From Ramlibacter humi (GTDB taxonomy: Bacteria > Pseudomonadota > Gammaproteobacteria > Burkholderiales > Burkholderiaceae_C), in contig NZ_SMLK01000001.1 of assembly GCF_004681975.1 (NCBI RefSeq), positions 682,001-746,000 on the forward strand: 64,000 nt of DNA, in the 5' to 3' direction. The notes beneath the pieces were generated by a model that saw nothing but the letters and a program-made list of their open reading frames with translations, ran no database searches and was not told the origin of the DNA. Positions 52,003 to 63,780 of this stretch are shown piece by piece; the first letter of the stretch is position 1, and every line of letters starts with the position of its first letter. Both the position numbers and the translations under genes were made by a program.

Positions 52003-52698
52003 ATGCTGAAGGTCGAGAACCTCCATGCCTTCTACGGCAAGAGCCACGTGCTGCACGGCGTCAACTTCGACGTCGGCGCCGGCGAGATCGTCGCGCTGCT
52101 GGGCCGCAACGGCTCGGGGCGCTCCACCACCGCGAAGGCGGTGATGGGCATGGTCGAGTGCACCGGCACGGTCGACTTCAAGGGACAGGCGGCCGTGGGC
52201 CGCAAGCCTTACGAGATCGCGCACCTGGGCATCGGCTACGTGCCGGAGAACCGCGACATCTTCCCCAAGCTCACCGTGCACCAGAACCTGATGCTCGGCC
52301 AGAAGCGGGCGAACCAGCAGGGCCGCTGGTCGTTCGACGACATGTACGCGATGTTCCCGCGCCTGAAGGAACGCCAGCACACCGAAGCCGGCGTGCTGTC
52401 CGGCGGCGAGCAGCAGATGCTGACGCTGTGCCGCACGCTGATGGGCGACCCCGACCTGATCATCATCGACGAGCCCACCGAAGGCCTGGCGCCCAAGATC
52501 GTCGAGCTGGTGGCCGAGTACCTGAAGAAGCTGAAGGAGCGCGGCATCTCGGTGCTGCTGATCGAGCAGAAGCTGACCATCGCGATGGCCATCTCCGACC
52601 GCGCCCTGGTCATGGGGCACGGCAGCATCGTCTTCCAGGGCACGCCCGACAGCCTGCGGGCCGACGCCTATACCCGCAAGGAGTGGCTCGAAGTCTGA
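52003..52698 (+). CDS. livF: Branched-chain-type ABC transporter ATPase LivF, Walker A Lys to Arg
   Basis: A 231-residue ATPase partner of LivG. Motifs: VLHGVNFDVGAGEIVALLGRNGSGRSTT, where the Walker A lysine is Arg40; LGIGYVPENRDIFPKLTVHQNL; signature LSGGEQQML; Walker B LIIIDEPTEGLAP; switch IEQKLTIA. Such R-variants occur in some LivF proteins. ATP binding by this site is probably weak, but its signature completes the good LivG site. The 3' end overlaps the convergent kinase gene by 31 bp. Confidence 0.92.
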   Translation: MLKVENLHAFYGKSHVLHGVNFDVGAGEIVALLGRNGSGRSTTAKAVMGMVECTGTVDFKGQAAVGRKPYEIAHLGIGYVPENRDIFPKLTVHQNLMLGQKRANQQGRWSFDDMYAMFPRLKERQHTEAGVLSGGEQQMLTLCRTLMGDPDLIIIDEPTEGLAPKIVELVAEYLKKLKERGISVLLIEQKLTIAMAISDRALVMGHGSIVFQGTPDSLRADAYTRKEWLEV

Positions 52699-54761
52699 CC
52701 GTTGGCGCGCGGGTGCAGCCCGTACTCGCGCGCGAGCGATTCCTCGGTGTGCGCCAGCAGGCGCCGCAGTTCCTCCAGCCAGCCGGTGCCCGGCTCGGCG
52801 CCTTCCAGCATCTCGGCATAGCGGCGGCGGGCCAGCGCGTGCAGCGCCAGCGCGCCTGCTTCGCCGCTGACGCCGACGAAGCCGTGCAGCGACTGCTGCG
52901 CCGCCTCGCGGTCGCCGGCGGCCAGCGCGGTTTCCATGCGTTCCAGGTGGATGGCCAGTTCGTCCAGCGAGCCGGGCACGATGTCGTCCAGCAGCTGCAG
53001 CCGCCGGAAGTCGGCCAGGCGGCGGTGGTTGAGCAGCTCCGGTTCCGCCTCGGCGCGGGGCGCGACGCGCGCCTGGCGGTCGCCCGCCACCATGTGCACC
53101 AGCGCCTGCGCCAGCGCCTCGGGGTCGATGGGTTTGGCGATGACGCCTTGCATGCCAGCGTCGCGCGCGGCGGCCTGCACCGCCGGCGAATCGTTGGCCG
53201 TGACGGCCAGCACCGGCACGCGGCCGGCTTCGCCCGGCATCTCCCGCAGGCGGCGCGTGGCGGTGATGCCATCCAGCCCCGGCATGTTCACGTCCATCAG
53301 CACCGCGTCGGGGATGGTGCCGTCGGCGATGAGGTCCAGAGCTTCCTGGGCGTGGGCCGCCTCGATCACCTGCAGGCCCATGTCGGCCCCCAGCGCGCGC
53401 GCGATGGCGCGGTTGAGGGGCTGGTCGTCCACGACCAGGATGGTGCGGCCCTCCAGCCCGCTGGCGCTGACGGCGGCGGGCGGGGGCAGGATGCTGTCGG
53501 ATTCCTCCAGCACCTGGAATGACAGGACGAATTCGGTGAAGCGGCCCGGCTGCGAATGGCAGTCGATGTCGCCGCCCAGCCCGCGCATCACGCGGCGGCA
53601 GAACGACAGGCCCAGGCCCGTGCCTTCGGCCTTGCCCGAGGTCGAGAACTCCTGGAACAGGCGCGGCATCAGGTCGGGTTCGATGCCTGGGCCGGTGTCT
53701 CGCACGATGATGTGGGCCGACGGGGCCGCCGCCACCGACAGCTTCACCGTCATGGCCGGGCGCACCGGCACGTAGTACAGCGCGTTCTTCAGCAGGTTCA
53801 GCAGCACCAGCTCCACCGCGTCGGGGTCGGCGCGGAAGCGGAAGTCGCCGCGGACCTCCACCCGCACGCGCTGGCGCTGCCGCGGGTCTTCGTACGCGAA
53901 GCTTTCCACCGCGCGGTGCACGCAATCGGCCGCGGACACGGTGCGCACGCGCGAAGGATCGGCCGATTCGGGCCGCAGCTGCTGCAGCGTCAGCTCGATC
54001 GCCTGCAGGCCCCGCGCGACGGCGTCGCGGCCTTCCTGCACCGCGCCCAGCACCTGCTGCAGTTCCTCGTCCGAGGGCCTGGCGCCGGCGCCGGCCGCGG
54101 CGGGTTCCAGCGCCGAGGCGATGCGGTCCAGCGAGTGCCGCACCTGCGCCAGCGGGTTGCGCATCTCGTGCGCGATGGAGCCCGCCAGGCCGGTGTACAC
54201 GCGCCGCATGCGGTTGATCTCCACGCGCTTCTGGCCCTGGTAGTGCAGGGCGCCGCCGACGACCAGCAGCAGCGAGCCCCCGGCGGCGAAGATGAATTCG
54301 CGCAGCAGTTCCGGCGCCGGGTCGGCCGCCAGGTGCATGAGCGCCGCCAGCACGTACCCGGCCACCAGGATCACGATGGCGTTGCGCCAGTCGGCCAGCA
54401 CGATGACCAGCACCGCGCCGATCACCATGTTCACCACGCCGGGAATGCCGCCGTGGTTGCGCAGCATGGTGTACGACAGCAGGAACGAAAGGCTGAAGAA
54501 GACCGTGAAATACGAATACGGGAAGAACGCCGGCCGCAGGCGTGCGGGCCACCAGGGCCGCAGCGTCACGCCCAGGCACAGGGCCGCCGCCGCCAGGCGC
54601 AGCAGCAGGTCGTCGTAAAGGGGCGGCGTGTCGACCGCGCGGCGGGCGAGATAGAACAGCGGGAAGGCGATGCAACCCACGATGCCGAACCACTGCAGCA
54701 GCGGGCGGTCTTCGTGGTGGGCGCGGTAGTGCTCGAACAGGTTGCGCAAGTGCGCCGTCAT
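52668..54761 (-). CDS. CqsS-like membrane hybrid histidine kinase, copy 2
   Basis: A 697-residue paralog of the kinase at 41757. About six N-terminal membrane helices (FGIVGCIAFPLFYLARR; LLLRLAAAALCLGVTLRPWWPARLRPAFFPYSYF; SYTMLRNHGG; VNMVIGAVLVIVLADWRN) are followed by HisKA with SIAHEMRNPLAQVRHSL (His198), HATPase (LLNLLKNALYY, RDTGPGIEPDLM), a single receiver (VLMDVNMPGLDG) and a C-terminal HPt-like domain (LHGFVGVSGEAGALALH). It lacks the second receiver of copy 1. Start at ATG 54761, 74 bp after the synthase-like gene. The partner receiver-kinase is missing. Confidence 0.85.
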   Translation of the reverse strand: MTAHLRNLFEHYRAHHEDRPLLQWFGIVGCIAFPLFYLARRAVDTPPLYDDLLLRLAAAALCLGVTLRPWWPARLRPAFFPYSYFTVFFSLSFLLSYTMLRNHGGIPGVVNMVIGAVLVIVLADWRNAIVILVAGYVLAALMHLAADPAPELLREFIFAAGGSLLLVVGGALHYQGQKRVEINRMRRVYTGLAGSIAHEMRNPLAQVRHSLDRIASALEPAAAGAGARPSDEELQQVLGAVQEGRDAVARGLQAIELTLQQLRPESADPSRVRTVSAADCVHRAVESFAYEDPRQRQRVRVEVRGDFRFRADPDAVELVLLNLLKNALYYVPVRPAMTVKLSVAAAPSAHIIVRDTGPGIEPDLMPRLFQEFSTSGKAEGTGLGLSFCRRVMRGLGGDIDCHSQPGRFTEFVLSFQVLEESDSILPPPAAVSASGLEGRTILVVDDQPLNRAIARALGADMGLQVIEAAHAQEALDLIADGTIPDAVLMDVNMPGLDGITATRRLREMPGEAGRVPVLAVTANDSPAVQAAARDAGMQGVIAKPIDPEALAQALVHMVAGDRQARVAPRAEAEPELLNHRRLADFRRLQLLDDIVPGSLDELAIHLERMETALAAGDREAAQQSLHGFVGVSGEAGALALHALARRRYAEMLEGAEPGTGWLEELRRLLAHTEESLAREYGLHPRANGQTSSHSLRV

Positions 54762-54835
54762 TCGCTGGTCTCCGGGACGCGGATGGTCCGGACGCGACCG
54801 CGTGACCCGTCCGGCCGCTTCCCTGGAACCGGTGG

Positions 54836-55492
54836 TCACTGTAGCAGCACCGGCTCTGCGGATTCGGGTGCGTCCTGGACCTGGACCACCTTCAGCGCGC
54901 GGGCCACCTGGTCGACGGGACCGTGGATCAGCGCGCAATCGATCTCGCCGTGGACCCGCTTCGAATGGATGCCGAAGCCGAACCGGCGGTACAGCCGCGT
55001 CATCGCCATGTGGCAGGTCGCGTGCATGTGCACGACGTGGGCGTTTTCCAGCAGGCACGCCAGGCCCATCCCCATGAAGCGCGGCAACAGGTCCTTGCGG
55101 CGATGCTCGGGCGCCATCACGAGGCGGCCCACCTCCCAGCTGCCGGCGCGCAGCAGCGCCCGGTCGTTCACGAAGCCGCCCCACCAGCGCTCGGTCAGCG
55201 TCACGCCGTGGCCGGACGGGATGACCCGCAGCGTGGCGATGACCTCGTCGCCCGCGGAGAAGGCCATCACCAGCCCGAGCGCGTCCTTGATGCTGTCCAG
55301 CGATGCCATGCCCGGGTCCACTTCGTACTCGGAGCGGGAGTCGGCGTACTGCCTCAGGTGCGAGATGTCCAGCCGCTCTTCCGGCGTGCGCAGCAGGCGC
55401 ACCGAAAGGGCGGCGGCGCTGGCGGCAGGTGGAAGGTCGGGGCCGGGATGGCTGGCGGCCGCGGCGTGGGCGTGGGTAAGCGTGGCAGACAT
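54836..55492 (-). CDS. GNAT-fold FeeM/LuxI-like acyltransferase, copy 2, intact
   Basis: A 218-residue protein, intact paralog of the split gene at 41088. It has AGGAGG just upstream of ATG 55492. Shared features: [82 protein letters not shown]. These match GNAT-fold N-acyl amino acid synthase (FeeM) and autoinducer synthase families, and LYRRFGF is a usual GNAT C-terminal motif. It immediately precedes the CqsS-like kinase, as CqsA precedes CqsS in Vibrio. Product unknown. Confidence 0.78.
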   Translation of the reverse strand: MSATLTHAHAAAASHPGPDLPPAASAAALSVRLLRTPEERLDISHLRQYADSRSEYEVDPGMASLDSIKDALGLVMAFSAGDEVIATLRVIPSGHGVTLTERWWGGFVNDRALLRAGSWEVGRLVMAPEHRRKDLLPRFMGMGLACLLENAHVVHMHATCHMAMTRLYRRFGFGIHSKRVHGEIDCALIHGPVDQVARALKVVQVQDAPESAEPVLLQ

Positions 55493-55698
55493 GGGTCCTC
55501 CTGATGTTGTGAAAGCGCCTGCGCCGGTGCCGCCGGGAGGCCGGAACAAGGATGACACGCGGGCGCCGAAGTCCGAAGTGAATTGGGGCAGTAGTGCGGC
55601 CGCTTTTCCGCACGCCACGAAGGCCGGAAATGCGGTTGGCGGGGGCAGCTCAACCGTGCGGCTGGGGTACGCTCTTGTCCCTTCTGCGACAAACCTTT

Positions 55699-55751
55699 TT
55701 GGGGTGCTCGCGGCGCGTTCCTACAATCGCCCAGGAAGCGAACGACCGTTC
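55699..55751 (+). promoter_or_regulatory. Candidate promoter and operator of the FadB-like gene
   Basis: TTGGGG (55699-55704) and TACAAT (55722-55727) with a 17 bp spacer form a plausible promoter. Thirteen bases on lies GAACG-AC-CGTTC (55740-55751), a perfect 5 bp inverted repeat covering the likely start of transcription, typical of a repressor such as a TetR-type fatty-acid regulator. The regulator is not in the window. The half-site resembles one at 35097-35116. The rest of the 293 bp gap to the divergent synthase gene holds only a weak hairpin (GTGCGG 55594-55599, CCGCAC 55608-55613). Confidence 0.5.
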
Positions 55752-55785
55752 TTTTTCTCTCCCGAACCCTCCAGGAGCACCGCAC

Positions 55786-57884
<2,099 letters not shown>

Positions 57885-57888
<4 letters not shown>

Positions 57889-57968
57889 CAAATGACGAAT
57901 GACGCGGCTTCGCCTACATGACACGGCGGCCCGTCATTTGTCATTGAGCGCAGCGAAGTCATTCGTCA
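57885..57968. repeat. Intergenic inverted repeat, family A (copy 3)
   Basis: ATGACAAATGACGAATGAC (57885-57903) pairs with parts of the segment 57932-57968, which ends GTCATTCGTCAT. The stop codon of the FadB-like gene lies inside the left arm. It separates that gene from the M20 peptidase gene. Confidence 0.88.
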
Positions 57969-57974
57969 TCAAGC

Positions 57975-59450
57975 ATGCTCCGAAGAATCGTCATCGCGGT
58001 TGTAGCGGCTGTCGCGCTGTTCGCGGCCGCGGTGGCCGTCAACACGCTGCGCCACGGCTCGCGCCAGCTGGACGTGCCGCCCGCGCCGCCGCTGGCGGTG
58101 GACGAGAAGGCCGTGGCCGACAAGCTGGCCGCGCTGGTGCGCCTGCGCACCGTCACGGTCCCGGAAGATCCGCAGGCCAACGCCGGCGAATTCCGCAAGC
58201 TGCACGCCGAGCTGGCCGCGCGTTTTCCGCTGGTGCATGCGCGCCTGCAGCGCGAGATGCTGGGCGACTTCGGCCTGCTGTACACGTGGCGCGGCACCGA
58301 CGCTTCGGCCAAGCCGGTCGCGCTGATGGCGCACCAGGACGTGGTGCCCATCGCGCCCGGCACCGAATCGCAATGGCAACAACCGCCGTTCGGCGGCGTC
58401 ATTCAGGACGGCTACGTCTGGGGCCGCGGCACCTGGGACGACAAGGGCAACCTGGTCGCGGAACTGGAAGCGGTGGAGCGCCTGCTGGCCGAAGGCTTCC
58501 AGCCGCGGCAGACGGTCTACATCGTTTCCGGCGCCGACGAGGAACTGGGCGGCATGCGCGGCGCGGCGCAGGCCGTGGCGCTGCTGAAGCAACGCGGCGT
58601 GCGCCTGGATTTCGTCATCGACGAGGGCCTGGTGCTCACTGAGGGCCTGGTGCCCGGCATCGGCGCGCCGACGGCGCTGATCGGCGTGGCGGAGAAGGGC
58701 TACATCACCGTGCAGCTCACCGCCAGGGCCGCGCCCGGCCATGGCTCGATGCCGCCGCCCGCGGGTACCAGCGCCATCGCCAAGCTGTCCGCCGCGCTGC
58801 AGCGGCTGGACCAGGACCAGTTCACGCCGCGCCTGCAAGGCGTCGCGCGCGAACTGTTCGAGACGCTCGCGCCCGAGATGGGCGGTGCCCAGCGCGTGGT
58901 GCTGTCCAACCTGTGGCTGTTCCGCCCGCTGGTGGAAGCGCAACTGGCCAAGGTGCCCAGCACCAGCGCCATGCTCCGCACCACCACCGCGCTGACGATG
59001 CTCAGCGCCGGCAACAAGTTCAACGTGGTGCCGGGCCAGGCCCAGGCCACGCTGGATTTCCGCATCCTGCCGGGCGACACGCGCGAGACGGTGCTGCAGC
59101 ACGTGCGCGACCGCGTGGGCCCCGGCGTGGACGTGAAGTCCATCGGCGACAGCACCGATCCCACGCCGATCACGTCCACCCAGACCGCTTCGTACCGCAC
59201 GCTGGAGCGCACGCTGCGCTCGCTGTTCCCCGGCACGCTGGTGGCGCCCGCGCTCTACGTCGCCGGCTCCGATTCGCAGCACTTCGTGCCGATCGCCGAC
59301 AGCATCTACCGCTTCTCGCCGGTGCGCGCCAAGGCCGAGGACCTGCCGCGGCTGCACGGCACCAACGAACGCATTTCCACGGCCAACCTGGCCGAACTCG
59401 TCCGCTTCTACCACCTGCTGCTGCGCAACCTCAACGCGCCGCAACCCTGA
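57975..59450 (+). CDS. M20 family metallopeptidase, PM20D1-like
   Basis: A 491-residue enzyme with an N-terminal membrane helix ([19 protein letters not shown]), so active outside the cytoplasm but anchored. The two-zinc site is visible as [21 protein letters not shown] and SGADEELGG, with a lid/dimerisation domain (about 210-360). Sequence is like carboxypeptidase S/PM20D1, which in animals makes or breaks N-acyl amino acids. It sits in a beta-oxidation cluster, which is not usual for M20 peptidases. Substrate here unknown. Confidence 0.85.
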   Translation: MLRRIVIAVVAAVALFAAAVAVNTLRHGSRQLDVPPAPPLAVDEKAVADKLAALVRLRTVTVPEDPQANAGEFRKLHAELAARFPLVHARLQREMLGDFGLLYTWRGTDASAKPVALMAHQDVVPIAPGTESQWQQPPFGGVIQDGYVWGRGTWDDKGNLVAELEAVERLLAEGFQPRQTVYIVSGADEELGGMRGAAQAVALLKQRGVRLDFVIDEGLVLTEGLVPGIGAPTALIGVAEKGYITVQLTARAAPGHGSMPPPAGTSAIAKLSAALQRLDQDQFTPRLQGVARELFETLAPEMGGAQRVVLSNLWLFRPLVEAQLAKVPSTSAMLRTTTALTMLSAGNKFNVVPGQAQATLDFRILPGDTRETVLQHVRDRVGPGVDVKSIGDSTDPTPITSTQTASYRTLERTLRSLFPGTLVAPALYVAGSDSQHFVPIADSIYRFSPVRAKAEDLPRLHGTNERISTANLAELVRFYHLLLRNLNAPQP

Positions 59451-59476
59451 ACCGCTTCATCCCTGAAAGGCCCACC

Positions 59477-60652
<1,176 letters not shown>

Positions 60653-60656
60653 ATAC

Positions 60657-60778
60657 GGACACCCTTACGCAGAGGGCGCAGAGCAAGCGCGGAGGACGCA
60701 GAGAAGCCAGAAGAAATCTTCAAGGTTTCCCTCTGCGAACTCTGCGTTTCCTCTGTGTGCTCCGCGTAAGGGAGTCCG
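60657..60778. repeat. Intergenic inverted repeat, family B (copy 2)
   Basis: Begins CGGACACCCTTACGCAGAGG (60657-60676) and ends GCGTAAGGGAGTCCG (60764-60778), with CGCAGAG units left and CTCTGCG units right of an A/T-richer centre. Same architecture as 51862-51986, with the outer arms alike. It lies between the thiolase and acyl-CoA dehydrogenase genes. Confidence 0.85.
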
Positions 60779-60791
60779 ATTCCGAATTTTC

Positions 60792-62633
60792 ATGTCCTCC
60801 CTCCGCTCCACCCTCGACTTCCTGCTGCACGACTGGCTGAAGGTCGCGCAGCTGAATGAGCGCACCCGCTTTTCCGACCACTCGCGCGAAACGTTCGACG
60901 CGGTGCTCGACACCTGCGAACGCATCGCGCGCGAGAAGTACGCCCCGTTCAACCGGCTGGTCGACACGGAGGAGCCGCGCACGGTGATTGATGCCGACGG
61001 CAGCCTGCGCGTCGTGCTGCCCGAAGCCACCAAGGCGGCGTGGCAGGCGTATGCCGGGTCCGGCATGCTCACCGCGGCGCAGGACTACGACGTCGGCGGC
61101 ATGCAGCTGCCGTACACGGTGGAAGCGGCGGCCGGCTCGTTCTTCGGCGTGGCCTCGGTCAGCATCGGCGGCGGGCTGCTCACCATCGGCAACGCCAACC
61201 TGCTGATGGCGCACGGCACGAATCTGCAGAAGCAGGTTTTCGCGCTGAACGAGTTCAACGGCCGCTTCTCCGGGACGATGTGCCTGTCGGAGCCGCAGGC
61301 AGGCTCGTCGCTCTCCGATGTCGCGACGCGCGCGATACCGGACGGCGACAACTACCAGGCCGATCCGCTGGGCCCGCGCTACCGCCTCAAGGGCAACAAG
61401 ATGTGGATCTCGGCGGGCGAACACGAGCTCACCGAGAACATCGTCCACCTGGTGCTGGCCAAGATCCCGGGGCCGGACGGCAGGACGGTGCCGGGCACGC
61501 GCGGCATCTCGCTGTTCATCGTGCCCAAGAAGCTGGTGGGCATCGACGGGCAACTGACCGGCGAGCGCAACGACGTGGCGCTGGCCGGCCTGAACCACAA
61601 GCTGGGCTGGCGCGGCACCACCAACACGCTGCTGAATTTCGGCGAAGGCAAGTTCCAGCCGCAGGGGAAGGCCGGCGCCATCGGCTACCTGGTGGGCAAG
61701 CCGGGCGAAGGCCTGCGCTGCATGTTCCACATGATGAACGAGGCGCGCATCGGCATCGGCATGGCCGCCACCGCGCTGGGCCTGGCGGGTTACTACGCGT
61801 CGCTGGACTACGCGAAGAGCCGGCCGCAGGGGCGCCCGCTGGGACCTGCGGGCAAGGACGCCGCGCAGCCGCAGGTGCGCATCATCGAACACGCCGACGT
61901 CAAGCGCATGCTGCTGGCGCAGAAGTCGTATTGCGAAGGCTCGCTCGCGCTCATGCTGTACTGCGCGCGCCTGGTCGACGAGCAGCACACCGGCACGCCG
62001 GAAGACGCCGATGAAGCGCGATTGCTGCTCGAGGTGCTGACGCCCATCGCCAAGAGCTGGCCGAGCGAGAACTGCCTGGAAGCGAATTCGCTGGCCATCC
62101 AGATCCACGGCGGCTACGGCTACACGCGCGACTTCCCGGTGGAGCAGTACTGGCGCGACCAGCGTTTGAACATGATTCACGAAGGCACGCACGGCATCCA
62201 GGCGACGGATCTGCTGGGCCGCAAGGTGGTGATGGAAGGCGGCAAGGGCCTGCAGCTGCTGGCCGGCCGTGTCAACGGCACCATCGAACGCGCCATGCAG
62301 CGGCCTGAACTCGCCGGGCACGCGAACGCGCTGGCCAAGGCGCTGCAGCATGTGGGCGCGGCCACCAAGGCGGCCTGGGCCACCGGCGAGCCCACGGCCG
62401 CGCTGGCCAACGCGGTGCCGTACATGCAGGCCTTCGGCCACATGGTGCTGGGGTGGACCTGGCTGGACGTGCTGCTGGCCGTGCCGGCGGGCGCGCAGGA
62501 CGCGGCATCCATCGGCCGCGTGCACGCCGCACGCTACTTCTTCCACTACGAGCTGCCCAAGCTCGGCGCCTGGCTGAAGGTCGTGGAAACGCGCGACCCC
62601 ACCTGCGCCGAAACGCCCGAAGAGGCGTTCTGA
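60792..62633 (+). CDS. Acyl-CoA dehydrogenase, C-terminal-extended type (DmdC-like)
   Basis: First step of beta-oxidation, FAD-dependent, 613 residues. Visible motifs: CLSEPQAGSSLSDV, GNKMWISAGEHELTEN, GMAATALGLAGYYASL and the late IQIHGGYGYTRDFPVEQYWRDQRL, with the catalytic Glu in IHEGTHGIQATDLLGRK. The long C-terminal extension (about 490-613) places it with the DmdC/AcdA-type enzymes rather than short-chain ACADs. It follows a family B repeat. Confidence 0.92.
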   Translation: MSSLRSTLDFLLHDWLKVAQLNERTRFSDHSRETFDAVLDTCERIAREKYAPFNRLVDTEEPRTVIDADGSLRVVLPEATKAAWQAYAGSGMLTAAQDYDVGGMQLPYTVEAAAGSFFGVASVSIGGGLLTIGNANLLMAHGTNLQKQVFALNEFNGRFSGTMCLSEPQAGSSLSDVATRAIPDGDNYQADPLGPRYRLKGNKMWISAGEHELTENIVHLVLAKIPGPDGRTVPGTRGISLFIVPKKLVGIDGQLTGERNDVALAGLNHKLGWRGTTNTLLNFGEGKFQPQGKAGAIGYLVGKPGEGLRCMFHMMNEARIGIGMAATALGLAGYYASLDYAKSRPQGRPLGPAGKDAAQPQVRIIEHADVKRMLLAQKSYCEGSLALMLYCARLVDEQHTGTPEDADEARLLLEVLTPIAKSWPSENCLEANSLAIQIHGGYGYTRDFPVEQYWRDQRLNMIHEGTHGIQATDLLGRKVVMEGGKGLQLLAGRVNGTIERAMQRPELAGHANALAKALQHVGAATKAAWATGEPTAALANAVPYMQAFGHMVLGWTWLDVLLAVPAGAQDAASIGRVHAARYFFHYELPKLGAWLKVVETRDPTCAETPEEAF

Positions 62634-62635
62634 CC

Positions 62636-62845
62636 ATGGCCTCGGCCCGCACGCTGGCGTGGCTGGACCGGCTCGTCTGGATCCTGGTCTATGCTGGCTG
62701 CATCGCGCTGATCCTCGGCGTTGCCACGCATGGCGCGCACCTGGTGGCCGGCTGGTCGCTGGGCGTGCTCGGCGGCGTGGCCATCGCGGCGGGCATCGTG
62801 CTCATCGTCATCCGCGCGCGGCTTTCGCCTCCACCACGCAAATGA
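62636..62845 (+). CDS. Small two-helix membrane protein
   Basis: A 69-residue protein with two hydrophobic helices (LVWILVYAGCIALILGVATHG and LGVLGGVAIAAGIVLIVIRARL). It starts two bases after the acyl-CoA dehydrogenase stop, so it is probably cotranscribed. No recognisable family. Confidence 0.6.
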   Translation: MASARTLAWLDRLVWILVYAGCIALILGVATHGAHLVAGWSLGVLGGVAIAAGIVLIVIRARLSPPPRK

Positions 62846-62988
62846 CCTGACCGCCGCCGGTCGCAAGAGTGGCGCGGCGGCAGCGCGGCCAGCCCCGCGC
62901 CACCGTCCCGTTGAGCTGTCACTGGCGGAGCAGGCGCCGCCCGCGAAGTTGGGCATGATTGGCGATTCCACAGCTTTTCGTTTCCGCC

Positions 62989-63780
62989 ATGACCCGCACC
63001 GTCCCCCAGCTCTTCGACCTCACCGGCAAGGTGGCCCTGGTCACCGGCGGTTCGCGCGGGCTGGGCCTGCAGTTCGCGCATGCGCTGGGCGAGGCCGGGG
63101 CGCGCATCATGCTCACTTCGCGCAAGGCGGGCGACCTGGAGGAAGCCGTGGCCGAACTGCAGGCGGCCGGCATCGACGCGCGCTGGATCGCGGCCGACGC
63201 GTCGAAAGAGGAAGACCTTCGGCGCTTGGGGGACGAGACGCTGCAGCGCATGGGCGACGTCCACATCCTGGTGAACAACGCCGGCGCCGCCTGGGGCGCG
63301 CCCGCCGAGGACCACCCGGTGGAAGCGTGGGACAAGCTGATGAACCTGAACGTGCGCGGCTATTTCATCCTCAGCCAGCACCTGGCGAAGAAGTCGATGA
63401 TCCCGAACCGGTACGGCCGCATCATCAACATCGCGTCCATCGCCGGCCTGGGCGGCAATCCGCCGGAGATGCAGACCCTGGCCTACAACACGTCCAAGGG
63501 CGCCGTCATCAACTTCACCCGCGCGCTCGGCTGCGAGTGGGGCCGCTACGGCATCACCGTCAACGCCATCTGCCCGGGCTTCTTTCCCAGCAAGATGACC
63601 AAGGGCACGCTGGAGCGCCTGGGCGAGGACGAACTCGCCTCGCATGCGCCGCTGCGCCGCCTGGGCGACGACGAAGACCTGAAGGGCACCTGCGTGCTCT
63701 TCGCATCCGATGCCGGCAAGCACATCACCGGCCAGTGGCTGGCGGTGGACGGCGGCGTCAGCGTGGTGACGGGGGGCTGA
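62989..63780 (+). CDS. Short-chain dehydrogenase/reductase
   Basis: A 263-residue SDR with the cofactor loop TGGSRGLGLQFA (about 19-30), NNAGAAWG, the catalytic Ser in NIASIAG and YNTSK (Tyr, Lys). After the active site comes ITVNAICPGFFPSKMT and the C-terminal GQWLAVDGG. Likely a 3-hydroxyacyl- or beta-keto reductase given its neighbours, but substrate is not shown by sequence. The 143 bp before it hold no clear promoter. Confidence 0.88.
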   Translation: MTRTVPQLFDLTGKVALVTGGSRGLGLQFAHALGEAGARIMLTSRKAGDLEEAVAELQAAGIDARWIAADASKEEDLRRLGDETLQRMGDVHILVNNAGAAWGAPAEDHPVEAWDKLMNLNVRGYFILSQHLAKKSMIPNRYGRIINIASIAGLGGNPPEMQTLAYNTSKGAVINFTRALGCEWGRYGITVNAICPGFFPSKMTKGTLERLGEDELASHAPLRRLGDDEDLKGTCVLFASDAGKHITGQWLAVDGGVSVVTGG

